A DNA stretch of 64,000 nucleotides from Deltaproteobacteria bacterium (GTDB lineage Bacteria > Desulfobacterota > Desulfobulbia > Desulfobulbales > Desulfurivibrionaceae): positions 1-64,000 of the forward strand of contig DUZU01000006.1 in NCBI GenBank assembly GCA_013349285.1, written 5' to 3'. The position numbers and the translations under genes were made by a program. The notes under the pieces were generated by a model. It saw nothing but the letters and a program-made list of their open reading frames with translations, had not been told where the DNA came from and did not search any database. Shown here piece by piece: positions 43,078 through 51,682 of this stretch (position 1 is its first letter; every line of letters begins with the position of its first letter).

Positions 43078-43974
43078 ATGGCCCATAAAATTCTCTGGAT
43101 AGACGATGTCCCGGACCAGGTCAAAGAACCAGCCGAACAACTCCGCGATGCCGGCTACGAAGTAGTCCTGGTCGATACCATTACCGAGGGTGCGGAACTG
43201 ATCGCCACGAGCCCGGACCGGTTCCTGGCCGTTATTGTCGATTTGTTGATGCCCGGAGAAAGTTTCTGGGTTCAGAGCCCCAAGGGCCGTGAAATTTTGG
43301 AGACCCAACACGGCCTTAATGTCGGCATGGTTTTCGGCCGCTGGCTGCTCAGACATTGGCCGGAGCTCAAGGTGATCGGCGTTTCAATCAAGCTGGATCG
43401 CCATGACCAGCAAGTGGAGTGTTTCAAGAAAACCGGGGCCGGCTATTTTGACAAATACAGCCTTTACAACTCGCCCAACGACCTGCTGCTCCGCTTAAGC
43501 AGCCTGGCCGCCGCGGCGACCCCGCCCGGACTGCCCCTGCAAACCGTTATCATCCATGGCCGGGACCAAGGGGCCATAGCCGAATTGAGCAAGTTTCTCC
43601 AGACCCGACTCCACCTGCCCGCCCCACGGATTTTTCAGCAACAGCCAGAACAGGGCCAGCTGGACCATGAGTGGCCGCCGACAGCGGTGGAAACTCGCCC
43701 CCTGATCTTTGTCCTCCTGACCCGGGCCGACTTGGGATCGCCGCCAGCCGCCGGGGCTGAGGGGCCGGTGACAACTCTTCTGCCATTAATCTTTGCAGCA
43801 GGCTTCTGGGCCAGCCAGTGCCGCCCGAACAACGGCAGGGTGGTCGTTCTCCACCAAAACCTGGCGGAACAGCTGCCGGCCAAACTGCCCGGGGTGGAGC
43901 TGATCGATATCAGCCCGGGCCTTGACGCGGCCTTTGATCAACTCAACGAGGCCATAGCGCCCTCTCTGCGCTAA
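43078..43974 (+). CDS. Receiver domain fused to a TIR-like nucleotide-binding domain
   Basis: 298 residues. The N-terminal part is a receiver domain: acidic D9-D10 in LWIDDVPDQ, the phospho-site Asp55 in VIVDLLMPGE, a Ser at about 104 and Lys126 in YFDKY. The second half (about 155-290) begins VIIHGRDQGAIAELSKFLQ and continues FVLLTRADLG, GFWASQ and RVVVLHQNLAEQLPAKLPGV, the order of motifs in PF10137-type predicted nucleotide-binding TIR-like domains. In that family a Glu is expected in the FELG motif; here it reads FAAGFW, so NADase chemistry may be lost. The receiver also has an insertion after MPG. No kinase, cyclase or nuclease is adjacent. It lies between cmoA and cmoB. Confidence 0.65.
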   Translation: MAHKILWIDDVPDQVKEPAEQLRDAGYEVVLVDTITEGAELIATSPDRFLAVIVDLLMPGESFWVQSPKGREILETQHGLNVGMVFGRWLLRHWPELKVIGVSIKLDRHDQQVECFKKTGAGYFDKYSLYNSPNDLLLRLSSLAAAATPPGLPLQTVIIHGRDQGAIAELSKFLQTRLHLPAPRIFQQQPEQGQLDHEWPPTAVETRPLIFVLLTRADLGSPPAAGAEGPVTTLLPLIFAAGFWASQCRPNNGRVVVLHQNLAEQLPAKLPGVELIDISPGLDAAFDQLNEAIAPSLR

Positions 43975-44033
43975 CGGCGCCGCGGTTAACCGACCACCCG
44001 GGCGCATCCTCTTTTCGCTGCCGGAGACGATTA

Positions 44034-44741
44034 ATGTTCAACCGGGTTCAACCATCACGGGTCTCCTTGCTGCTGCTCTTGCTGGTGGCGCTTGGTTGGC
44101 AGAGCGCTGAGGCAGACAACCAGGCGGCCCGCCGCCAGGCCATGGTCGCCGGGATTAGGGATGAAGTCCGAGCCACCAGCCGCTACCTCGGCAGCAGAAC
44201 CCTGACCCCACAAGTGCTGGAGGCCATGCCACCGTTCCCCGCCATCAATTTGTAGCCGCCAACCTGCAGGCCTTAGCCTACCTCAACCAGCCCCTGCCCA
44301 TCGGCTACGGCCAGACCATTTCCCAGCCCTACATCGTAGCAATAATGACCAACCTCTTGCAGCTAGACCCTAAAGATACCGTCTTGGAAATCGGTACCGG
44401 CTCAGGCTATCAGGCCGCCATTCTCGGGGAAATAGCCGGCCGGGTTGATACCATGGAAATCATCGCCCCCCTGGCCAACCAGGCCAAAACCCGCCTGCAA
44501 CAGCTGCATTATACCAATATTGAGGTCCATATTGGTGACGGCCGCCGCCGATCACATCCTGCCACCACTGCTCATGCAGCTCAAGCCAGGCTGGCGGATG
44601 ATCATCCCGGTGGGCAGCCGCTTTATGGTCCAGCAACTCACCATGATCCAAAAAGACCAAGCGGGCAAGATCAGCAGTCGCAAGCTGCTGCCGGTCCGCT
44701 TCGTGCCGCTCACCGGCGATGCGTCGGCTGGTGCGCCATGA
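44034..44741 (+). pseudogene. pcm: Decayed protein-L-isoaspartate methyltransferase (pcm) with signal peptide
   Basis: The N-terminal part (signal peptide LLLLLLVALGWQSAEA, then RTLTPQVLEAM) runs in one frame to a TAG at 44253. The family's next segment, VPRHQFVAANLQ, PIGYGQTISQPYIVA and VLEIGTGSGYQAA, is in another frame, explained by one base lost just after 44228. After HIGDG (about 44540) the reading frame returns with ADHILPPLLMQLKPGW and IIPVG, but about twenty expected residues (the GWPE...DAIIVTAA part) are missing. A frameshift plus a deletion therefore make it a pseudogene. The intact gene would have encoded an exported Pcm that repairs isoaspartyl residues. Confidence 0.82.
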
Positions 44742-44925
44742 GAAACCTCCCGTGCCCCCTCCCAGCCTGGCGGTGGCCCTGGTTTCCGCTACTGCCCTGG
44801 CCTTCGAGATATTACTGGTCCGCCTGTTTGCCATCATCCAATGTCACCATTTCGCCTACATGGTCATCAGCCTGGCCCTCTACAGCGCTGCCGCCTTCTG
44901 CTTTCCCACTCAAAAAAACGATTGA
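44719..44925 (+). pseudogene. Remnant of a polytopic membrane protein (spermidine-synthase-like family)
   Basis: A 68-codon frame overlapping the end of the decayed pcm. It reads LAVALVSATALAFEILLVRL, then FAIIQCHHFAYMVISLAL, the first membrane helix and following motif of large multi-membrane methyltransferase/spermidine-synthase-like proteins of several hundred residues. It ends shortly after in an unrelated FCFPTQKND, so nearly all of the protein is gone. It could be read as a small membrane protein, but the fit to the start of a much larger family makes a remnant more likely. Confidence 0.6.
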
Positions 44926-45012
44926 GCGCTAAGGCTGTTCATCCCCATTTTTTTGCCGCAGGGCCGTTGCTTTTCCTTTTTTATTTTGCCTGAATCCTGT
45001 AGGTTAGCGGCC

Positions 45013-45972
45013 ATGGATTATCTTGACTTTCTTCATAGCGCAAACCGGCCGGCCATCAGACAACTGCGCCAGGAAACAGAAAGCCGCCTCGCGCAACCCA
45101 AGAAGGGCTTTCTGCGCTTCCGTGAGCCTTACGAGGCCATCCAGCACCTCCGGGCCAAATTCACCGACTTCTCCTCCGATGCGGTAACCATCGGCCAGGC
45201 CGACGAACTGAACCAAGCAGACCGGCAGCTGGTCTACGAGGCCATGCGCGCCTTCATGCCCTGGCGAAAAGGGCCCTTTAATATCTTCGGCATTGAGATC
45301 GATTCCGAATGGCAAAGCCAGCGCAAATGGAACCGAATCGCGCCGATGCTGCCCGATCTCTCCGGCAAGGTGATTGCCGACATCGGCTGCAACAACGGCT
45401 ATTACATGTTCCGCACCATCCCCCATCAGCCCAAAGCGGTGATCGGCTTTGAACCATTTCTCCAACATTACTACTGTTTCAACACCCTCAACCAGCTGGC
45501 CGGGGTCGACAACCTATTCATGGAAATGATGGGGGTAGAGCAGATCAATCTTTTCCCGGACTGCTTTGACCTGATCCTGTTGATGGGGATCATCTATCAC
45601 CGAATCTCGCCGGTGGAGATGCTGCGCGAGATCCGCGCGGCCCTGCGGCCCGGCGGCACCCTGATCCTCGAGAGCCAGGCCATCCCGGGCGATGAACCGG
45701 TGGCCCTCTTTCCGGAAAGCAGATACGCCAAGGTGCCGGGCACCTATTTTGTCCCCACCGCCGCCTGCCTTAAAAACTGGCTGACCAGGGTCGGCTTTGC
45801 AGAGGTGGAAATTTTCTGCTGCCACCCGATGAGCAACGAAGAACAGCGGCGCACCGACTGGATGACCTTCGAATCATACAGCGACTTTATCGATCCCACC
45901 AACCCGAGCCTGACCGTGGAAGGCTATCCCGCCCCTCTGCGCGTTTTTCTCAAGGCAACAAATCCCGGATGA
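45013..45972 (+). CDS. cmoB: tRNA U34 carboxymethyltransferase CmoB
   Basis: 319 residues from the ATG at 45013. RKWNRIAPMLPDLSGKVIAD leads into the SAM motif DIGCNNGYYMFR; GFEPFLQHYYCF, LLMGIIYHRISPVEML and the closing YPAPLRVFLKA are also CmoB hallmarks. It transfers the carboxymethyl group of carboxy-SAM to 5-hydroxyuridine at position 34 of tRNA, extending wobble decoding. The partner CmoA is at 42210. The 20 extra codons upstream of 45013 carry no ribosome site and were left out. Confidence 0.94.
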   Translation: MDYLDFLHSANRPAIRQLRQETESRLAQPKKGFLRFREPYEAIQHLRAKFTDFSSDAVTIGQADELNQADRQLVYEAMRAFMPWRKGPFNIFGIEIDSEWQSQRKWNRIAPMLPDLSGKVIADIGCNNGYYMFRTIPHQPKAVIGFEPFLQHYYCFNTLNQLAGVDNLFMEMMGVEQINLFPDCFDLILLMGIIYHRISPVEMLREIRAALRPGGTLILESQAIPGDEPVALFPESRYAKVPGTYFVPTAACLKNWLTRVGFAEVEIFCCHPMSNEEQRRTDWMTFESYSDFIDPTNPSLTVEGYPAPLRVFLKATNPG

Positions 45973-46048
45973 ACCTGGCCAGTCCCGCAGCAACAATCAA
46001 ATATCTTATATATTCAGAGCTGTTAGACATATTCAAGTCAATTAAAAA

Positions 46049-46077
46049 TTGATGACCATCACTCTAACTTTTATGGT
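46049..46077 (+). promoter_or_regulatory. Candidate promoter of the TonB receptor gene
   Basis: TTGATG (46049-46054), a 17-base spacer and TATGGT (46072-46077) lie 54 bases before the ATG at 46131. Confidence 0.4.
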
Positions 46078-46130
46078 AAAAAAATAAACATTAAGCATTA
46101 ATATCAGGTGGGGAAGAAAGCGGGGGGCAA

Positions 46131-48338
46131 ATGAATAAAAGATACGGATACAACACTATATTTCCCCAAGTATCGGCATCCGCCGTTTTGCTGCTGGCTC
46201 TTTCGTTATCGACCGGCACCGCACTGGCCAACCTGGATGCGGACGAGGCCAGCCGCATGACGCAACTGCTGGCCATGGACCTAAACGAACTGGTCAACAT
46301 GGAGGTGAGCATTGCCACCGGCACCGCCAAACCACTCAAACTGGCCCCGGCCATTGCCACGGTGATCACGGCGGAAGACATCAAAAAAATGGGGGCCACC
46401 ACTTTGGAAGAGGCCCTGGCTACAGTGCCGGGATTACATGTATCCCAGTCAAACACCCTGGGAATGATGATTTACTCCATTCGCGGTCTCCATACCACCC
46501 TCTCCTCCCAGGTGCTGTTCCAAATCAATGGCCTGCCCATTAAATACAACTATACCTCGATTGTGTCCCATGACCTGCGGATACCGATGACAACCATCTC
46601 CAGGATTGAGGTCATCCGCGGCCCCGGCTCTGCAGTCCATGGCGCCGATGCCTTTGCCGGCACCATCAACATCATCACCAAAAAAGGGGCAGAGATAGAC
46701 GGTACCCAAACCAACCTACGCTACGGCTCCTTTGACACCAAAAGCGGCGGTATCCAGCATGGCGGAATATACAATGAATGGGACCTGATGACCAGCTTCG
46801 ACTACTATAAAACCAATGGCGATCATGACCGCATCATCGAGCGCGATCTGCAAACAACTCTGGACACAATCATGGGGACCTCGGCCAGCCTTACCCCTGG
46901 CTCGACTGCCGACGAAACGGAACACTATGACCTGCGGCTCACCGCGACTAAGGAAAATTGGAGCCTTAACCTGTGGGGATCTATCGCCGAAAACCAGCAT
47001 GTGGTAGGCGTAAGCCCGGTCCTTGACACTGAGGGATATGAAGAACGGTCCATATACCAGGCCGATCTTGCCTATACCAACAACACCCTGCTCGATAACT
47101 TGGAGCTCGACGCCAGGCTCAGCTACCTATATCAGTATAGCGACTCATTTTGTCGGATATTCCCACCGGGGGTGCTGTTGCCAGTCGGCGCCGACGGCAA
47201 TCTGTTGACCGCCCCCACCGCTGGGTTAGTCCTTTTCAGCGACGGAGTTTTCGGCCAACCCATAATTGAAGAAGAACAGACCGCCGTGGACCTGAGCGGC
47301 CGGTATAACGGGATCGATAACCATAAGGTTCGCTTGGGCGCCGGCGGCCGACACATTACGGAAAAAACAGACAACTACAAAAACTTCGGGCCCGGGGTAC
47401 TAGACCCCGCCACCCTGCTGGCCCCGCCTGCCATCAATGTGATTGACGGCAACCTTACCCATCTGACCAGCGACAGTCCCTACATCTTCATGAACAACCA
47501 CAGCCGAACCATCGTCTATGCATCCCTCCAGGATGAATGGTCCTTTGCCAAAAAATGGGAACTAACCGCCGGAATCCGCTACGACCATTACTCTGATTTC
47601 GGCAGCACCACCAACCCCAGAGCCGCTCTGGTCTGGGAGACCACTGACACCATCACCTCAAAGCTTCTTTATGGCAAGGCCTTCAGGCCGCCCTCCTTTG
47701 GCGAATTTTACCTGATCAACAATCCCGTGGCCCTCGGCAACCCAGACCTGAAGCCGGAAACCATCGAAACCTATGAACTGGTCTTCGACCTGCAGCCTCG
47801 AAAAAATATCCACTATGTCTTCAACGCCTTTTATTATCAGGCCGAGGATCTGATAGAACTGGCCAACGATCCGGCTCCGGCCATTACCCTGTCCTCCCAA
47901 AATATCCGTAACCAAAAAGGCCACGGCTTTGAATTTGAGGCAACCTGGCAGGCCACAAAAAACTTGCGCTTACGTGGCAATGTTGCCCACCAGCGAGCCA
48001 AAGATAAGCAAACCGGCGAAATCGTGCCCAATGCGCCGGCCTGGCAGCTATACGCCAATGCCCATTGGCAATTTATACCGGACTGGTCCTTGGACGGCCA
48101 ATATTTCCTGATCGCTGAACGACACCGGGCAGCCGGCGACAGCCGAGCGGAGATCAAGAATAACGACATCGTCAATCTCACTCTGCGCCGGACCAATATT
48201 GCCGGCCACTGGGAGGCAACCTTGTCGGGGCGCAATGTCTTTGATGAAGATATCAGGGAACCAACGCCAAGCACCATTGCCAACGATCTGCCTATGCCGG
48301 GGCGAAATATCTGGGCAGAGCTTGCATATAGGTTCTAG
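46131..48338 (+). CDS. TonB-dependent outer-membrane receptor
   Basis: 735 residues with a signal peptide (cleavage near TALA-NL). The plug domain shows TAEDIKKMGATTLEEALATV, SIRGLHTTLSSQVLFQINGL and IEVIRGPGSAVHGADAFAGT with INIITKKG. A 22-strand-type barrel follows and ends LAYRF with the terminal Phe. The short stretch before the plug, DLNELVNMEVSIATG, is typical of receptors that are next to YfiR and CHASE8-kinase genes, which is the case here. The ligand is unknown (siderophore, cobalamin or other). It leads a three-gene set running to 51450. Confidence 0.92.
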   Translation: MNKRYGYNTIFPQVSASAVLLLALSLSTGTALANLDADEASRMTQLLAMDLNELVNMEVSIATGTAKPLKLAPAIATVITAEDIKKMGATTLEEALATVPGLHVSQSNTLGMMIYSIRGLHTTLSSQVLFQINGLPIKYNYTSIVSHDLRIPMTTISRIEVIRGPGSAVHGADAFAGTINIITKKGAEIDGTQTNLRYGSFDTKSGGIQHGGIYNEWDLMTSFDYYKTNGDHDRIIERDLQTTLDTIMGTSASLTPGSTADETEHYDLRLTATKENWSLNLWGSIAENQHVVGVSPVLDTEGYEERSIYQADLAYTNNTLLDNLELDARLSYLYQYSDSFCRIFPPGVLLPVGADGNLLTAPTAGLVLFSDGVFGQPIIEEEQTAVDLSGRYNGIDNHKVRLGAGGRHITEKTDNYKNFGPGVLDPATLLAPPAINVIDGNLTHLTSDSPYIFMNNHSRTIVYASLQDEWSFAKKWELTAGIRYDHYSDFGSTTNPRAALVWETTDTITSKLLYGKAFRPPSFGEFYLINNPVALGNPDLKPETIETYELVFDLQPRKNIHYVFNAFYYQAEDLIELANDPAPAITLSSQNIRNQKGHGFEFEATWQATKNLRLRGNVAHQRAKDKQTGEIVPNAPAWQLYANAHWQFIPDWSLDGQYFLIAERHRAAGDSRAEIKNNDIVNLTLRRTNIAGHWEATLSGRNVFDEDIREPTPSTIANDLPMPGRNIWAELAYRF

Positions 48339-48439
48339 GCAACAGGAAGAAAAATTGTTACATATAAGACGTTGCCTCATCAAGGCTGAGCAACACCGCT
48401 AACCTTAATTTTCAGGGTACTCAAAAAAGCATAACTTAA

Positions 48440-49084
48440 GTGAAATATCACAATTCAACATATCAAACTTCTTTAACAAAATTCCCCAAAAGACTCAAAA
48501 GGCGACCGGGTAAAATTGTTATACTGGCCATTGTCACCCTGTTGCTCAGTTACCCAGCCGGCTCTTGGGCTGCGCCGGTACAGCATATCGCCTTTAATCA
48601 GGAGCAACAGATCCAGGAATATGAGCTCAAGGCGGTTTACCTCTACAACTTTCTTAATTTCATCCATTGGCCGACTTCTCCCGGCAGCGAAGATCTTGGG
48701 CCGATGGTCATCGGCATCGTCGGCAAATCGCCCTTCGGCAATGCGCTTGAAGCCTTGAAAGTCAGCCTCGAAGTCGCCGGCAAACCCACTATCGCGATCA
48801 AAGAATTCGGCCCCTACCGCTCCGGCATGAACCTCACCGCCTGCAACCTTCTTTTCATAAGCGCTTCCGAAACACAAAATTTTAAAAATATTATCGAAGA
48901 GTTACAACAATCACCGGTCCTTACCGTTGCCGATACCCAGGATTTCATTAAAGCCGGCGGCATGATCAACATGATCAAACACGAAGGAAAGATCAGGTGG
49001 GAAATAAACAGGGCGGCAACCAATAATGCCAACCTTAGGGTTTCCAGCCAATTACTAAAAATCGCCATAAAAACATTTGAATAG
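48440..49084 (+). CDS. YfiR-family periplasmic protein (DUF4154)
   Basis: 214 residues. After a positively charged start and a membrane or signal segment (IVILAIVTLLLSYPAGSWAA), the family signature EYELKAVYLYNFLNFIHWP appears, followed by MVIGIVGKSPFGNALEAL, CNLLFISASETQ and GGMINMIKHEGKIRWEIN. In Pseudomonas YfiR holds a diguanylate cyclase inactive; here it lies between a TonB receptor and a hybrid kinase, so it probably links the two across the periplasm. The start is a GTG with no good ribosome site, so the start is the least certain part of this call. Confidence 0.88.
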   Translation: MKYHNSTYQTSLTKFPKRLKRRPGKIVILAIVTLLLSYPAGSWAAPVQHIAFNQEQQIQEYELKAVYLYNFLNFIHWPTSPGSEDLGPMVIGIVGKSPFGNALEALKVSLEVAGKPTIAIKEFGPYRSGMNLTACNLLFISASETQNFKNIIEELQQSPVLTVADTQDFIKAGGMINMIKHEGKIRWEINRAATNNANLRVSSQLLKIAIKTFE

Positions 49085-49257
49085 CGCCTGCCCGGCGATG
49101 ATACTTTTTTGTTACCGGAAGACCAGGAGTAAAATAAAAAAAAGCGCAGCAGACAAGATAAGTAAGCACCATCAATAAACGAGGCGATGAAGTTCAGGCG
49201 AAAAGAGCAGATATGGGCAGGCATAGCTAACCTGCCGACAAAGGATCCATTATTTTA

Positions 49258-51450
49258 ATGAATTTTAAAGATCTGACCATCAGAAAAAAACTCATCACGG
49301 CGCTGCTGCTCACCAGTGCAACCGCGGTCCTGATGTCCAGCCTTACCTTTTATCTGTTCATGATCGACCGGATCCAGAGCTCCTACCAGGAAAACTTGAC
49401 CAGTCTCACTAAGATTGTCAGCCATAATTGCCAGGCCGCCCTTGCCTTTAATATTCCGGAAGATGCGGAAATCGCCCTTCAATCTTTGCAAAACCGCACC
49501 TCCATCGCCTATGCCGCTATCCACGATAACCACGGCAAGCTGTTTACCGAATACCGCCAAGATAATCACCTGAAACCAGATCTAGACAACATGCTTCTCC
49601 TGCAACAAAACATCCTGCTTAACAACAGTGTGATCGGCACCCTTGCCATTTACGACACCATGCAGCCGATCAACGATACCCGGAAAATGATGATCACCAT
49701 CCAATTCATTGTCACTATCGTGGTCTTGGTTGCCGTTTATTTCTTGTCGGCCCTTCTGCAAAAATTGATTTCCGACCCCATCATCTCCCTGGCCGAGACA
49801 ACCAGGGTCATTACCGAAAACCATGACTATTCCGTGCGCGCCATCAAGGTGAGTAAAGATGAAGTCGGGGTTCTGGTTGATTCGTTTAATGCCATGCTCG
49901 TTCAAATTGAAAAAAGCGACTCTGCCCTTCGCTCCAGCGAAAGCCGTTTCCGCAATCTGGTGGACCAGGCGGTTGACTCTTTCTTCCTGCTCGATATGGC
50001 GGGCAATGTCCTGGACGTTAACCAGCGGGCCAGCGACAGTTTGGGATATCCGCGCAACGCCTTGCTCAACCTTACTTTTCGGGATTTCGACAATCTGGCC
50101 GCGGTTTCAGTGGAACGCGCAAAACCCTGGACCAACTCCCTGCCCGATCACCCGCTCACCCAGGAAAGTGAGTTCAGACGCAAGGACGGCATGTTCTTCC
50201 CCGTGGAACTGCGGATGGGGCTATTGGACATTGACGGCGAACAGACCGTCATGGTCCTGGCCCGCGATATTTCGGAACGGAAAGAGGAACAGGCGGAAAA
50301 ACGCAAACTGGAAAATCAGCTGATCCAGTCCCAGAAGATGGAATCCATCGGCACCCTGGCCGGAGGAATAGCCCACGACTTCAACAATATCCTGACCGCG
50401 ATTCTCGGCTATGCGGAACTTGCCAAGCAGCAGGCCAACAGCGAAGGGCTGACCGTTAAGATTGACGCGATTACCAAAGCCGGCTGGCGAGCCCGGGAAC
50501 TGGTCAAACAGATCCTCACCTTTTCCCGGCAAACGGTAACGGAAAAAAGTGCCGTGGAAATCGGGCCGATCATCAAGGAAGCCCTGAAACTGCTCAGGGC
50601 ATCAATTCCGACGACCATTGAAATCAGAGAACATATCGATTCGCAATGCGGCACCGTTTTTGCCAACCCCACCCAGGTCCACCAGATATTGATGAACCTC
50701 TGCACCAACTCCTACCATGCCATGCGGGAAAAAGGCGGCGTGCTCGGCGTCACCCTCGACACCATGGAAATCAACACCATGGAAAAAGCAGCCTTTAACC
50801 TGGTGCCGGGACATTACCTGCGATTGATTGTCAGCGATAACGGTTCCGGCATGGATACCGCCACCCAGGAACGGGCGATGGACCCATATTTCACCACCAA
50901 ACCCAAGGGCGAAGGCACCGGCATGGGCCTGGCCATTGTCCACGGGATCGTCAAAAGCCTGGACGGCCACCTCTCCATCTACAGCGAGCCGGGCAAAGGA
51001 ACCACGGTCAAGGTCTACCTGCCAATCGTAAAAAAAGCAGAATCAGTCAGCGACCAATGGGAAGAACTCCCCATCCAGGGCGGCAATGAACATATCCTCA
51101 TCGTGGACGATGAATTGACCATCACCAACCTGGAAAAGGAAATGCTGGAGACGCTCGGTTATAAAATTTCGGTCTGCAACAACCCGAACGAGGCGTTGAG
51201 CAAATACCGGCAACAACCACAAGATTATGACCTGATAATCACCGACATGACCATGCCCCACATGACCGGGGCCGAGCTGGCCAAGGCAATTTTGGCGATT
51301 GAGCCCCACCAGCCCATTATCCTCTGCACCGGCTTCAGTGACATTATTGATGAAACAATTGCCCTCAAGCTCGGCATTAGAAAGTTCCTCACCAAACCGG
51401 TAACCATGGGGGAATTTTCCACCGCCATCAGGGCCGCTTTGCAAAAATAG
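49258..51450 (+). CDS. Hybrid histidine kinase with CHASE8, HAMP, PAS and receiver domains
   Basis: 730 residues: first membrane segment at about 12-35, a periplasmic CHASE8-type sensor (KIVSHNCQAALAFNIPEDAE), second segment near 150-170, HAMP, a PAS domain (FRNLVDQAVDSFFLLDMAGN), then HisKA of the NtrB-like GGIAHDFNNILTAILGYAEL type, the ATPase domain (GTGMGLAIVHGIVKS) and a C-terminal receiver (LIVDDELTITNLEKE, IITDMTMPHMTG, FLTKPV). It probably receives a signal from the YfiR-type protein. A small hairpin (GGCAGG...CCTGCC, 49216-49236) sits just before its ribosome site. Confidence 0.92.
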   Translation: MNFKDLTIRKKLITALLLTSATAVLMSSLTFYLFMIDRIQSSYQENLTSLTKIVSHNCQAALAFNIPEDAEIALQSLQNRTSIAYAAIHDNHGKLFTEYRQDNHLKPDLDNMLLLQQNILLNNSVIGTLAIYDTMQPINDTRKMMITIQFIVTIVVLVAVYFLSALLQKLISDPIISLAETTRVITENHDYSVRAIKVSKDEVGVLVDSFNAMLVQIEKSDSALRSSESRFRNLVDQAVDSFFLLDMAGNVLDVNQRASDSLGYPRNALLNLTFRDFDNLAAVSVERAKPWTNSLPDHPLTQESEFRRKDGMFFPVELRMGLLDIDGEQTVMVLARDISERKEEQAEKRKLENQLIQSQKMESIGTLAGGIAHDFNNILTAILGYAELAKQQANSEGLTVKIDAITKAGWRARELVKQILTFSRQTVTEKSAVEIGPIIKEALKLLRASIPTTIEIREHIDSQCGTVFANPTQVHQILMNLCTNSYHAMREKGGVLGVTLDTMEINTMEKAAFNLVPGHYLRLIVSDNGSGMDTATQERAMDPYFTTKPKGEGTGMGLAIVHGIVKSLDGHLSIYSEPGKGTTVKVYLPIVKKAESVSDQWEELPIQGGNEHILIVDDELTITNLEKEMLETLGYKISVCNNPNEALSKYRQQPQDYDLIITDMTMPHMTGAELAKAILAIEPHQPIILCTGFSDIIDETIALKLGIRKFLTKPVTMGEFSTAIRAALQK

Positions 51451-51624
51451 CTCCCGGCCTTTAAACTTAAATTCCCACCGCCAAACAGATACCGGGCCAT
51501 CCGGCCGCCTTGCCTTTCCGCACGATCACGCCGCAACTATCCCCCCACCGACATGACTTTCGCCCCACATTACCGGCAAACCTCGAAACAGCTATCAGCC
51601 CGAAATCACGTCACAATCAAAGAC

Positions 51625-51660
51625 TAAACCTTGACTTCCCGCGCCGGATAGATATATTAT
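51625..51660 (+). promoter_or_regulatory. Flagellin promoter with overlapping sigma-28 and sigma-70 boxes
   Basis: TAAA (51625-51628), 15 bases, then CCGGATAG (51644-51651) resembles a sigma-28 site (TAAA-N15-GCCGATAA). TTGACT (51631-51636) and TATTAT (51655-51660), 18 bases apart, form a good sigma-70 pair in the same stretch. It lies 23 bases before the flagellin start. Confidence 0.6.
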
Positions 51661-51682
51661 AAAAAACACAAGGAGGTGCATT

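Noticed and set aside
43078-43974. CBASS or other known TIR defence system
   Set aside because: No cyclic-nucleotide synthase, nuclease or other partner gene is adjacent, and the expected catalytic Glu is missing.
44345-44932. Independent methyltransferase gene
   Set aside because: It is the middle part of the decayed pcm in a shifted frame and runs into non-homologous sequence after HIGDG.
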